Assembly: GCA_002393555.1 (NCBI GenBank)
Contig: DGSP01000059.1
Location: 36,711 to 84,183 of the forward strand
DNA: 47,473 bases
DNA from: Prevotellaceae bacterium UBA4359
GTDB lineage: Bacteria > Bacteroidota > Bacteroidia > Bacteroidales > Bacteroidaceae
Direction: 5' to 3'
Part shown: one piece after another, positions 33,383-41,941 of the stretch
Numbering within the stretch: position 1 is the stretch's first letter
Layout: each line of letters opens with the position of its first letter
Made by a program: the position numbers and the translations under genes
The notes under the pieces: generated by a model
What the model saw: the letters and a program-made list of their open reading frames with translations, nothing else
Told to the model about the DNA's origin: nothing
Databases searched by the model: none

Positions 33383-34465
33383 ATGAAACTTTCACAATTC
33401 AAGTTCAAACTCCCCGACGAGAAGATAGCCCTCTATCCTCGCACCTACAATCCCGAAACCAAGTTCTACAACCGCGATGAGGCCAAACTCATGGTGGTGC
33501 ACAAGCAGACAGGGAAAATCGAACACCGTCTCTTCAAGGACATCATCGAATATTTTGAGGAAGGCGATGCCTTTGTGTTCAACGACACCAAGGTATTCCC
33601 CGCACGTCTCTATGGCAACAAGGAGAAGACAGGCGCACGTATCGAGGTGTTCCTGTTGCGCGAACTCAACGAAGACCTCCGCCTGTGGGACGTGCTCGTT
33701 GACCCTGCCCGCAAGATTCGCATCGGCAACAAACTCTACTTCGGTCCCGACGAATCGCTCGTGGCCGAAGTCATCGACAACACCACCTCGCGTGGTCGCA
33801 CACTCCGATTCCTCTACGATGGCCCCCACGATGTCTTCAAAGAGACCCTCTACAACCTGGGCGAAGCCCCCATCCCCGACGAGATTCGCGCCCATCGTCC
33901 TGCCGAAGAAGAAGACCACGAACGCTTTCAGAACATCTATGCCCGCCACGAAGGAGCCGTCACCGTGCCAGTCACTGGACTCCACTTCTCGCGCGAACTG
34001 ATGAAGCGCATGGAGATTATGGGCATAGAGCAAGCCTTCATCACACTCCATGCCGGACTGGGCAACTTCCGCAGCATCGATGTGGAAGACCTCACCAAGC
34101 ACAAGACCGACTCTGAGCAGATGTTTGTCAACAAAGAAGCCTGCGACATCGTGAACAAAGCCAAGGAGAGCGGTCACAAAGTCTGCGCCGTGGGCAACAC
34201 CACCCTCCGCGCCCTCGAGACAGCCGTAGGGCCTGGAGGCTACATCAAGGAGTTCGAGGGATGGACCAACAAGTTCATCTTCCCGCCCTACGACTTTAGC
34301 GTGGCCGATGCCTTTGTGGTCAACTTCCAGCAGCCCCTCACCACCATGCTCATGCTCGTCACCGCCTATGGAGGCTACGACCTCGTGATGGATGCCTACA
34401 AAGAAGCCCTCAAGGAAGACTACATGTTCGGCACCTTTGGCGATGCCATGCTCATCATCGACTAA
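33383..34465 (+). CDS. queA: S-adenosylmethionine:tRNA ribosyltransferase-isomerase
   Basis: 360 aa. It transfers and isomerises the ribosyl part of SAM onto preQ1 in tRNA to make epoxyqueuosine. FVFNDTKVFPARLYGNKEKT, EVFLLRELNEDLRLWDVLVDPARKIRIGNKLYF-type region, GAVTVPVTGLHFSREL, ITLHAGLGNFRSIDVEDL and FIFPPYDFSVADAFVVNF are the family blocks. Length and order are normal. It is flanked on both sides by related heptad triplets. Confidence 0.96.
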   Translation: MKLSQFKFKLPDEKIALYPRTYNPETKFYNRDEAKLMVVHKQTGKIEHRLFKDIIEYFEEGDAFVFNDTKVFPARLYGNKEKTGARIEVFLLRELNEDLRLWDVLVDPARKIRIGNKLYFGPDESLVAEVIDNTTSRGRTLRFLYDGPHDVFKETLYNLGEAPIPDEIRAHRPAEEEDHERFQNIYARHEGAVTVPVTGLHFSRELMKRMEIMGIEQAFITLHAGLGNFRSIDVEDLTKHKTDSEQMFVNKEACDIVNKAKESGHKVCAVGNTTLRALETAVGPGGYIKEFEGWTNKFIFPPYDFSVADAFVVNFQQPLTTMLMLVTAYGGYDLVMDAYKEALKEDYMFGTFGDAMLIID

Positions 34466-34477
34466 CCCCCCAAAATT

Positions 34478-34498
34478 GTACAAGGTAAATTGTACATG
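34478..34498 (+). repeat. Heptad triplet spanning the folK start
   Basis: Units GTACAAG, GTAAATT, GTACATG. The last one contains ATG 34496-34498, a likely folK start. It parallels the triplet at 33357-33377. Confidence 0.72.
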
Positions 34499-34921
34499 AT
34501 GCATATAGCATATCTCTCACTTGGCACAAACCTTGGCGACAAAGAGAAGAATCTTTTGTCCGCCATCTCGGAAATAGAAAGGCGGATTGGCCCCATCAGG
34601 GCACAATCCGCCTTTCTTGCTACAGAACCGTGGGGCTTTGAGAGTGAAAACACCTTCCTCAATGCCGCCGTATGTGTCGAAACCCGACTCGCTCCCCTCG
34701 ACCTCCTGCACGTCACGCAGCAGATAGAACGCGACCTCGGACGCACCCACAAGTCGGTCGGAGGGCAGTATCACGACCGCATCATCGACATTGACATCCT
34801 CCTCTACGACGACCTCCACCTCGCCACCCAGGAACTCACCATTCCCCATCCCCACATGTATGAGCGCGACTTCGTGCTCATCCCGCTTCAACAGATTCTA
34901 AACGAAGAAAAAAGACAATAA
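34496..34921 (+). CDS. folK: 6-hydroxymethyl-7,8-dihydropterin pyrophosphokinase
   Basis: 141 aa from ATG 34496; ATG 34499 is equally possible, and the in-frame TTG at 34490 is less likely. It makes the activated pterin for folate synthesis. LSLGTNLGDKEKNL, FLATEPWGFESENTFLNAAV, QQIERDLGRTHKS, YHDRIIDIDILLYDD and IPHPHMYERDFVLIPL are the HPPK motifs in order. It ends 1 bp before the peptidase gene, so the two are probably co-translated. Confidence 0.95.
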   Translation: MMHIAYLSLGTNLGDKEKNLLSAISEIERRIGPIRAQSAFLATEPWGFESENTFLNAAVCVETRLAPLDLLHVTQQIERDLGRTHKSVGGQYHDRIIDIDILLYDDLHLATQELTIPHPHMYERDFVLIPLQQILNEEKRQ

Positions 34922-34922
34922 A

Positions 34923-37103
34923 ATGAAAAAGACACCCCTGCTATTCCTTTTAGCCTTACTCACACTTCCACTTATGGCACAGAAGAAATGTTTTACCATC
35001 GACGACCTCATTCCGGGCGGCTCCACCTACTACGCCCATTCCTATCCAGCCACCAAGTACCTCACCTGGTGGGGCGATGCCTGCATGGAACTGGGCATTG
35101 ACCGTTGCAAGAACATTGACGGGCAGGTCATCAGTCCTGCTTTGGCCACCCTTACACTGGAGAACATCAACAGCATTCTCGCAGCCCACGGACGGAAAAC
35201 CATCGACCACCTCTATAGCGTCACCTTCCCCGACCCCCACAAGCCACACCTCCTCATCGACCGTGGACGCGAAAAGACACTCGTGGATTGGGACAATCGG
35301 AAGGTCATCTGGAAAGCCACCCTCCCTCCCGAAGCCAGCAATGCCGACTGGAACAAGATGTCACGCTCTCTGGCCTACACCGCCCACCACAATCTCTACG
35401 TACTCACCGCTGACGGCACGACACACCAAGTCTCATCCGACGGCAGTGCCGACCTCCTCTATGGCACCAGCGTACACCGCGACGAGTTTGGCATCGAGAA
35501 AGGCACCTTCTGGAACGCCGACGGCACCCTGCTCGCCTTCTACAAGATGGACCAGAGCATGGTGACAAAATATCCGCAAGTCAACATCACCCTCCCCACC
35601 GACCCCCAAGAAGAGAACACCCGATGCGCCACGCTCGCCCCTGACCCCTACCCGATGGCAGGCGAAACCTCCCACAAAGTCTATGTAGGCATCTTCAACC
35701 CACAGACCGCCAAGACCATCTATCTCAACACCGGCGACCCCACCGACCGCTACTTCACCAACATCTCCTGGTCGCCCGACGGCACCCGCCTCTACCTCAT
35801 CGAACTCAACCGCGACCAGAACCACGGCTCGCTCGACGAGTACGACACCGCCACAGGCCAGAAACTCCGCACCCTCTTTACCGAAGACAATCCCAAATAC
35901 TTCGAACCCACCCATCCCATCCAGTTCTTGCCGTGGGACGACACCCAGTTCATCTATCAGACTCGCCGCGACGGCTACAACCACCTCTATATATACAATG
36001 TGAAGTCGGGCAAGCAAGTCAAGCAACTCACCACAGGAAATTTCGAAGTGATGGAAGTGCTGGGCTTCAACACCGCCGCCAAGACCATCCTCTACACCTC
36101 CAACGAACAAGACCCCTTGCAGCAAAACGTCTTCTCCGTCGATATGAAAGGCCGGCGCACCCTGCTCGGCAACCCCACAGGTTGGCACCATGCCACCCTC
36201 TCCGAGTCTGGCACCCACTTCATCGACAACTACTCCTCGCCCCTCATCGCTCGCCACATCGACATCGTGTCCACCACCAAAGGCCACGCACAGAACATCC
36301 TGACCGCCCCCGACCCCTGGGCCGAATACGAAGTGCCAGACATCAAAGTAGGCACCATCAAAGCAGCCGACGGCGAGACCGACCTCTACTATCGCCTCAT
36401 CCTCCCCACCCACTTCGACCCCACTCGGAAATACCCCGCCGTCGTCTATGTCTATGGAGGCCCCCATGCCCACAACATCGACGCCACCGCCCATTGGGGC
36501 GCACGGGGCTGGGACATCTGGATGGCACAGCAAGGCTACGTCATGTTCTGCCTCGACAATCGGGGCAGCGAACATCGCGGACTCGCCTTCGAGCAAGCCA
36601 CCTTCCGCCATCTCGGCGTGGAAGAGATGAAAGACCAACTCCGTGGAGTGGAATACCTGAAGAGCCTCCCCTACGTCGATGCCGACCGCCTTGGAGTGCA
36701 TGGATGGAGTTTTGGAGGCTACATGACCACCAGCCTCATGACCACCTACCCCGACGTGTTCAAAGTGGGCGTGGCAGGCGGCCCCGTCATCGACTGGCGA
36801 TTCTACGAAGTCATGTATGGCGAACGCTACATGGACACCCCACAAACCAATCCAGAGGGCTACGAAGAGACTTCCGTGCTTGGCAAGGCCAAAAACTTAA
36901 AAGGCCGTCTCCTCGTCATCTATGGAGGAAACGACCCTGTCTGTGTGCCTCAACACACGCTGTCTTTCATGCGGGCCTGCATCGATGCTGGTACCTATCC
37001 CGACCTCTTCACCTATCCCGGCGACGGTCACAACATGATGGGTACCGACCGAGTTCATCTCCACAACGTCATCACCCGCTACTTTGAAGACCATTTGAAG
37101 TGA
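34923..37103 (+). CDS. S9-family prolyl (di/tri)peptidyl peptidase
   Basis: 726 aa with a signal peptide (MKKTPLLFLLALLTLPLMAQ), so periplasmic or exported. It has an N-terminal eight-bladed propeller (DPP IV N domain, about 90-460) and a C-terminal alpha/beta hydrolase with Ser596 (GVHGWSFGGYM), Asp671 (YGGNDPVC) and His703 (GDGHNMMG). The family removes dipeptides or tripeptides after proline; Porphyromonas PtpA and DPP-IV are relatives. Exact specificity cannot be read here. The stop codon lies in the first AGTGAAA heptad of the palindrome that follows. Confidence 0.93.
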   Translation: MKKTPLLFLLALLTLPLMAQKKCFTIDDLIPGGSTYYAHSYPATKYLTWWGDACMELGIDRCKNIDGQVISPALATLTLENINSILAAHGRKTIDHLYSVTFPDPHKPHLLIDRGREKTLVDWDNRKVIWKATLPPEASNADWNKMSRSLAYTAHHNLYVLTADGTTHQVSSDGSADLLYGTSVHRDEFGIEKGTFWNADGTLLAFYKMDQSMVTKYPQVNITLPTDPQEENTRCATLAPDPYPMAGETSHKVYVGIFNPQTAKTIYLNTGDPTDRYFTNISWSPDGTRLYLIELNRDQNHGSLDEYDTATGQKLRTLFTEDNPKYFEPTHPIQFLPWDDTQFIYQTRRDGYNHLYIYNVKSGKQVKQLTTGNFEVMEVLGFNTAAKTILYTSNEQDPLQQNVFSVDMKGRRTLLGNPTGWHHATLSESGTHFIDNYSSPLIARHIDIVSTTKGHAQNILTAPDPWAEYEVPDIKVGTIKAADGETDLYYRLILPTHFDPTRKYPAVVYVYGGPHAHNIDATAHWGARGWDIWMAQQGYVMFCLDNRGSEHRGLAFEQATFRHLGVEEMKDQLRGVEYLKSLPYVDADRLGVHGWSFGGYMTTSLMTTYPDVFKVGVAGGPVIDWRFYEVMYGERYMDTPQTNPEGYEETSVLGKAKNLKGRLLVIYGGNDPVCVPQHTLSFMRACIDAGTYPDLFTYPGDGHNMMGTDRVHLHNVITRYFEDHLK

Positions 37104-37210
37104 AAAGTGAATAGTGAAAAGTGAAAAATCTAAGTTACCAGCCATACGGGATGTTCCTCATGAGCAAAGTAATTTAGATTTTTCACTCTTCACTATTCAC
37201 TTTTCACTTA
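37099..37210. repeat. AGTGAAA-armed palindrome, copy 1
   Basis: Left arm of four heptads (AGTGAAA, with one AGTGAAT) then AATCTAAGTTAC; the right arm is the reverse complement with small changes (GTAATTTAGATT then TTCACTCTTCACTATTCAC). The centre is about 28 bp. It fills the gap between converging genes and overlaps the peptidase stop codon, so it could terminate both. Confidence 0.88.
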
Positions 37211-37215
37211 CATTT

Positions 37216-38724
37216 TCAATCGTCTTGCAGATGCAGCACAAACCGTGTGCCTTTCGTGAAGGCAGGGTCGATGTCGAGGTCGCCGTTCATGTTGAGTGCC
37301 ATCCGCTTGCAGATGGGCAGGCCAAGACCGTCGCCCGTGGTGAGGTCGCGCACCTGGCGGAAGGGCTTGAAGACTTCTTCGCGCTGTTCTTCTGGAATGC
37401 TGCTGCCTGTGTTCGACACGAGGAACTGATGCTTGTGTGCGCCTCGCTTCTTGTATTCCAACGTGATGTGTCCGTTCTCTGGGGTGTATTGGGCGGCATT
37501 CTTCAGCAGGTGCAGCAGGATGTGTGAGACGTACTCCCGGTTGATGTGTGCCGTCATCCTCGGTGCGTCCACTTTCAGATTGACACCGCTCTTCACCCTT
37601 CCCTGCAACTGCTCCATCAGGCCCTCGCAGAGTGTCCCCACCTGCACATCTTCCTTCTCCACGGTTTCTCCTGCCGTGTTTTCCAATGCCGACAGGGTCT
37701 GGATGTGGTCGGAAAAGTCCAGCAGAGCCTTCACCTCAGGGATGCCTTGGTCCAGTTTCTGCAGGGTGGGGGCTAACTGGGCCGAGATGTTGTTGATGAA
37801 CTGGGCTTTCAGGGCGTTGTTCTCGTTCAGCAACTTGATGGTTTTCTTCTGCTTGCGGTTGCTGTAGATGTAGCGCATCAGTACGAGGGCTCCCAGCACT
37901 AATGCTGCCGCCAGCACTGCCGCCAAGATGCCCAGTCCCACGATGACAGCCTGACGTGCTGTGAGCGAACTGTCCTTCTCTTCAATCTCTGCCTCGTTGG
38001 CGGCAATCTGCTTCTGCAGCACACCCACCGTGTCGGCCAGCACCAGTGCCGAGGCGGAGTCTTTCCAGGCCATGTAACTCTTGTAACTTTCGGCCACCAG
38101 ACTGGCACTGTTGCTCTTGCGCCCGTTGGCAATGAGGGTCTGATAGACTTCCTCCACTTTGCCATACTCCTTCGAGGCTGTCAACTGGTCGGCCATCTCC
38201 TTGAAGGTGGCATTGCCCTTTTCGCTCTGACCGATGGAGTAGTAGTAGATGGTCTTCGTGTAGAGCAGGTCGTTCTTCACTGCCGCATCGTTCGCCGCCT
38301 GGGCATGATTCTCCATGTTCCTCATCTGCTCTTTCGCGCTCTCCATCTTTCTCATCTTCATATACATCAGATGCCTCTCCTTCGCCGTCCAGTAGTGCAG
38401 GGCAGCCTTGTTCGCGCCCTGTCCCTTCGCCTCGATGGTCTGGTCTATGCGGCGCAGCAGGTCGAAGGCCTCCTTGTAGAGGTTCTCTTTCTCATAGTAG
38501 AGTTTGTTGCCCTTCACGCCACACTCCACGCCTTGCTTCAGGTTGCCGCTGTTCACATAACTCTCGAATGCCTTGATATACAAGGCACGTGCCGCAACCG
38601 GGTTGCCCTTCGTGTATTCCGACTCAGCCCGTTGCTGCAGTTCATTCTTTCCGGCCTCTTGTGCGCAGACCCACACACAACACATGAACAGGCCAATGCT
38701 CATGGCCACTAACTTCTTTCTCAT
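37216..38724 (-). CDS. TPR-type sensor kinase homologue lacking the phospho-accepting histidine
   Basis: 502 aa: signal peptide (ends CAQE), helical TPR-like sensor domain (about 25-250), membrane helix (about 257-283), coiled coil, and a kinase core. The H box reads FINNISAQLAPTLQKL: Ala315 stands where the usual FxxNISHELRTPL has His, and Gln replaces Glu. The ATPase domain keeps the N box (HLLKNAAQYT) and G2 (GDGLGLPICKRM), while G1 is weak (NTGSSIPE). It resembles Bacteroidales DUF5112-type sensors by layout. Signalling by ATP binding or as a partner of another kinase is possible; classical autophosphorylation is not expected. No response regulator is adjacent. Confidence 0.85.
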   Translation of the reverse strand: MRKKLVAMSIGLFMCCVWVCAQEAGKNELQQRAESEYTKGNPVAARALYIKAFESYVNSGNLKQGVECGVKGNKLYYEKENLYKEAFDLLRRIDQTIEAKGQGANKAALHYWTAKERHLMYMKMRKMESAKEQMRNMENHAQAANDAAVKNDLLYTKTIYYYSIGQSEKGNATFKEMADQLTASKEYGKVEEVYQTLIANGRKSNSASLVAESYKSYMAWKDSASALVLADTVGVLQKQIAANEAEIEEKDSSLTARQAVIVGLGILAAVLAAALVLGALVLMRYIYSNRKQKKTIKLLNENNALKAQFINNISAQLAPTLQKLDQGIPEVKALLDFSDHIQTLSALENTAGETVEKEDVQVGTLCEGLMEQLQGRVKSGVNLKVDAPRMTAHINREYVSHILLHLLKNAAQYTPENGHITLEYKKRGAHKHQFLVSNTGSSIPEEQREEVFKPFRQVRDLTTGDGLGLPICKRMALNMNGDLDIDPAFTKGTRFVLHLQDD

Positions 38725-38819
38725 ATTCTCTTATCTATCAATTAAAAGGTTTATCGTCTGCGAAATTAGGCATTTCTTTTGTTCTCTCCAAGAAATAGAG
38801 AGAAAAATGACGAGAAAAG

Positions 38820-38851
38820 TTTATTGCTTTGGATTTTATTCCCTAACTTTG
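38820..38851 (+). promoter_or_regulatory. Promoter of the metallophosphoesterase gene
   Basis: TTTA (38820-38823), 20 bp, TAACTTTG (38844-38851), 20 bp before the ATG at 38872. A diverging -7-like TAATTTCG (minus, 38761-38768) may serve the sensor kinase. Confidence 0.6.
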
Positions 38852-38871
38852 TACACCAAACGCAATCATTC

Positions 38872-40026
38872 ATGAAAATGTGGGCAATACTATTCTTTCT
38901 CCTGCCATTGGTGGGCATCGCATACATCGGCTGGCACATCTGGACACTGCTACCACTCCATTGGGCTTGGAAGAGCCTCGTCATCCTCTGTGGCACAGGC
39001 TGCTTCGGGCTGCTTTTCTTCATCGTGAACAAAAATCTTGACACGCTCCCCCTTGCGCTGTCGCAGATGCTCTACGAGATAGGCACCTCCTCCATCTTCA
39101 TCATGCTCTATCTCGTCCTCACCTTCCTCCTGCTCGACCTCGGACGGCTCGTCCATCTCGTTCCCCGCTCGTGGCTCTACGGCAATTGGTGGTCGGTGGC
39201 AGGCATCTTTGTGGCCATTTTCGCCGTCTTCCTCTACGGCAACCTCCACTACAAGCACAAAGTGCGTGTGCCCCTCACACTCACCACCACAAAACCCCTC
39301 GCCAAGGACTACCGAATCGTCATGCTGAGCGACCTCCATCTCGGCTACCACAACCCCCGCACCGAACTCGCCCGATGGGTCGATATGGTCAATGCCGAAC
39401 AGCCCGACCTCATCCTCATTGCCGGCGACATCATCGATGGCAGCATTCGCCCCCTCATCGAAGAAGACATGGCCGCCGAGTTCCACCGCCTCCACGCACC
39501 CATCTATGCCTGTCTGGGCAACCATGAATACTACAGCGGCTGTCCCGAAGCCCAACGGTTTTTCCGCCAGGCCGGCATCCACCTCCTCAGCGACTCCTCT
39601 GCCGTGATAGACAGCACCCTCGTCATCATCGGACGCGACGACCGCACCAACCTCCACCGCAAGTCTGTCAAGGAACTGGCGACAGAGGCCCATGCCCAAC
39701 TCGCCACCGACACCTCCCTCCCCTCCACACCTTCTCCAACTCCCCCTACAGAGAAAGTCTTCACCATCTTGCTCGACCACCAGCCCTACAACCTCGAACT
39801 GGCCGAGCAGTCCCACATCGACTTCCAACTCAGCGGCCACACCCACCGGGGCCAGGTCTGGCCCATCTCATGGATTACCGACGCCATCTACGAATGCTCC
39901 TGGGGCAACCACCAGCGCGGCAACACCCACTACTACATCTCCTCCGGCATCGGCATCTGGGGCGGCAAGTTCCGCATCGGCACCCAATCCGAATATGTCG
40001 TGGCAACCCTCAACTCCAAACCCTAA
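38872..40026 (+). CDS. Membrane-anchored metallophosphoesterase
   Basis: 384 aa from the ATG at 38872 (MKMWAILFFLLPLVG), just after the promoter; the longer open frame from 38779 covers the promoter. Four hydrophobic segments occupy about 1-125. The calcineurin-like domain then shows DLHLGYHN, LILIAGDIIDG, CLGNHEYYSG and LSGHTHRGQVWP, the full two-metal site. The family includes UDP-diacylglucosamine hydrolases and YkuE-like enzymes; the substrate is not clear. The coding strand is very C-rich. Confidence 0.92.
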   Translation: MKMWAILFFLLPLVGIAYIGWHIWTLLPLHWAWKSLVILCGTGCFGLLFFIVNKNLDTLPLALSQMLYEIGTSSIFIMLYLVLTFLLLDLGRLVHLVPRSWLYGNWWSVAGIFVAIFAVFLYGNLHYKHKVRVPLTLTTTKPLAKDYRIVMLSDLHLGYHNPRTELARWVDMVNAEQPDLILIAGDIIDGSIRPLIEEDMAAEFHRLHAPIYACLGNHEYYSGCPEAQRFFRQAGIHLLSDSSAVIDSTLVIIGRDDRTNLHRKSVKELATEAHAQLATDTSLPSTPSPTPPTEKVFTILLDHQPYNLELAEQSHIDFQLSGHTHRGQVWPISWITDAIYECSWGNHQRGNTHYYISSGIGIWGGKFRIGTQSEYVVATLNSKP

Positions 40027-40056
40027 CCTTAAACTCTAAACCCTCAACCCTCACAG

Positions 40057-40125
40057 CCGTACCCCTCGACTACGACCTGCCGTACCCCTCGACTACGGCA
40101 CATCGTACCCGAGGGGTACGCCTTT
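40057..40125. repeat. 23-bp-period array with CGTACCCC core
   Basis: Units start at 40057, 40080 and 40103, exactly 23 bp apart; the first two share CCGTACCCCTCGACTACG and the third begins TCGTACCC. The third unit folds into the hairpin annotated separately. The array lies directly after the metallophosphoesterase stop, in the gap 40027-40272. Confidence 0.82.
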
Positions 40126-40126
40126 T
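40104..40126 (+). terminator. Probable terminator of the metallophosphoesterase gene
   Basis: Stem CGTACCC / GGGTACG (40104-40110 with 40114-40120) with a GAG loop, followed by CC and TTTT. It is formed by the last unit of the 23-bp array. Confidence 0.6.
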
Positions 40127-40223
40127 CCATCTTCTTTTGTTGCTGACAGAAAAACATTGTATCGCTGACCTCACAGAAGTTCCCCATGCCCGCCCCTGAA
40201 AACGAAAAAATCCCAGCCTTTAT

Positions 40224-40254
40224 TTTGTATTGTCCTCACTTAATCGTATCTTTG
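40224..40254 (+). promoter_or_regulatory. Promoter of the restriction-modification operon
   Basis: TTTG (40224-40227), 19 bp, TATCTTTG (40247-40254). The first ATG after it is at 40273. Confidence 0.82.
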
Positions 40255-40272
40255 CAACCTATTCTTATAGGA

Positions 40273-40347
40273 ATGAAAAAGAAAGCACAAAACTTAATGA
40301 TTATCAATGGCCATGAGAGGAGATTGTTGCCAAAGAATGCTTTTTGA
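40273..40347 (+). other. Short open frame, probable original 5' end of the methyltransferase
   Basis: The ATG 18 bp after the promoter opens a 24-codon frame (MKKKAQNLMIINGHERRLLP then KNAF) and stops at TGA 40345-40347, right after a run of five T (40341-40345). With four T the frame would read on into the methyltransferase (KNAFDDVFAMDDRV). It is either a frameshifted N-terminus or a leader peptide. Confidence 0.5.
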
Positions 40348-41941
40348 TGATGTATTTGCAATGGATGACCGTGTTCAAAACAAGGATATTGTTGTAAATC
40401 TTTCAAGTGAGATTGTTTCAAAGTTAAAAAACTACTCACTTGAATATTATATGAAAGACATTGAAACATACGGGCTTGAACACACTTGGTGCTATATTTG
40501 CGACTACGTCCTTGCTTATGGTGAAAATGTTGATTTTCTGAATGTAAGGAACTTTGGTGAGATGTATGAGATAGGACTTGCTATCCAAGACAAACAGCAA
40601 AAAAAGAAGAACGGACAATATTATACGCCTGACGATGTTGCCGCCGTTATGAGTGAATGGTTTGACTCTCTTGTTGGGCAGAACATCTGTGATGTCGGTT
40701 GCGGAACTGGAAAACTGATTCTAACATATTTAGATTATATAGGTAAAGAAAGAGCCCTTCAACTGCTTAGCAAAGGGGACTTGTATTTATATGACATTGA
40801 TACTGTTGCACTGAGAATTTGTAAGACATCGATATTGTTGAAGTATGGTAAAGAATATGAAGACAAGATTCATGCTGTAGCAGGAGATTTCATGTCTTCT
40901 AAAATGGAATTGCCCAAGAATTGTAAAGTTATATCTAATCCTCCTTATGCTGCAATACAGCAAAAAGGGTTGTATTGGACTAATACAAAAGTTCTCCATG
41001 ATTCGCGCGAATTATACTCTATTTTCATGGAGAAAATTATTCAAGAAAGTCTCTCCTCTGTCATCATCACGCCCTACAGTTTCATTTCGGGAGCAAAGTT
41101 CTATTCTCTTAGAAAAGTGCTGAATCAGTATAATGGAGAGATTTATTCCTTTGATAATGTTCCTGGAAGTATTTTCTGTGGAAAAAAGCATGGCATCTTT
41201 AATACCAATACCAGCAATTCTGTCCGGGCGGCAATTACGGTAGTTCGGAAAAATAATTCAGATGGTTTTAGACTTACTCCACTTATCCGTTTTAAGTCCA
41301 CGGAGCGGAAAGCCTTACTTCAATGCAAGACGTTAGAAAGTTTCTTGTCACCTAAGAAACAAAAAATAGCGCCAGACAACCCAATGTATTATAAATGTTT
41401 CAAAGAACTGCAACCGTTGTATGATTGTATAATAGAAAAATCTGAATATCACATATTTGCTGAACTCGTTTCAAAAAATGGAGAGTTTGTTCTTTCTATG
41501 CCCAATACTTGTCGCTATTTTACAAGTGCAACTTCTGGTACGATGAATAGAAACGGGCAGATTACTCTCCATTTTGACGATGAAAAAAAGTTTAATTATG
41601 CGTATTGTCTAATAAATTCTTCTTTTGTATATTGGCATTGGAGACTATTTGATGGAGGCATTACCTATCCTGTCAGTTTACTTTTGAAGATGCCTATATT
41701 CTATGGTTCTCTTTCTGAAGAAGACCATGTTGTCTTTAAGGCAATTGTAAGAGAAATGTCTAGCAGAGCACATGAATTTGTCGTCAAGAAAAAGAATGTA
41801 GGCATTCAAGAAAACATAAAATACCCTCGACAATATCGTGACAGAATCAATCAAAGATTTCTAGAAATTCTAAATCTTAAAGTTGATAACTCAACTATGG
41901 ATTTGATACATTCTAACATGGCATTAAAAGTAAGTGTATGA
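40307..41941 (+). CDS. N6-adenine DNA methyltransferase of a type II restriction system
   Basis: 544 aa as an uninterrupted frame from ATG 40307. The first residues (MAMRGDCCQRM) look unnatural, and the true N-terminus may be in another frame from 40273. Motifs: GQYYTPDDVAAVM, SAM-binding DVGCGTGKLI (from residue 129) and catalytic NPPY (211-214), the gamma-class N6-adenine type. The C-terminal half is probably the target-recognition region (ATSGTMNRNGQ, GGITYPVSLLLKMPIFY). It methylates adenine in the site cut by its partner; specificity cannot be read. AT-rich with A/T-ending codons, unlike its neighbours, suggesting transfer. Its stop overlaps the next start (ATGA). Confidence 0.88.
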   Translation: MAMRGDCCQRMLFDDVFAMDDRVQNKDIVVNLSSEIVSKLKNYSLEYYMKDIETYGLEHTWCYICDYVLAYGENVDFLNVRNFGEMYEIGLAIQDKQQKKKNGQYYTPDDVAAVMSEWFDSLVGQNICDVGCGTGKLILTYLDYIGKERALQLLSKGDLYLYDIDTVALRICKTSILLKYGKEYEDKIHAVAGDFMSSKMELPKNCKVISNPPYAAIQQKGLYWTNTKVLHDSRELYSIFMEKIIQESLSSVIITPYSFISGAKFYSLRKVLNQYNGEIYSFDNVPGSIFCGKKHGIFNTNTSNSVRAAITVVRKNNSDGFRLTPLIRFKSTERKALLQCKTLESFLSPKKQKIAPDNPMYYKCFKELQPLYDCIIEKSEYHIFAELVSKNGEFVLSMPNTCRYFTSATSGTMNRNGQITLHFDDEKKFNYAYCLINSSFVYWHWRLFDGGITYPVSLLLKMPIFYGSLSEEDHVVFKAIVREMSSRAHEFVVKKKNVGIQENIKYPRQYRDRINQRFLEILNLKVDNSTMDLIHSNMALKVSV

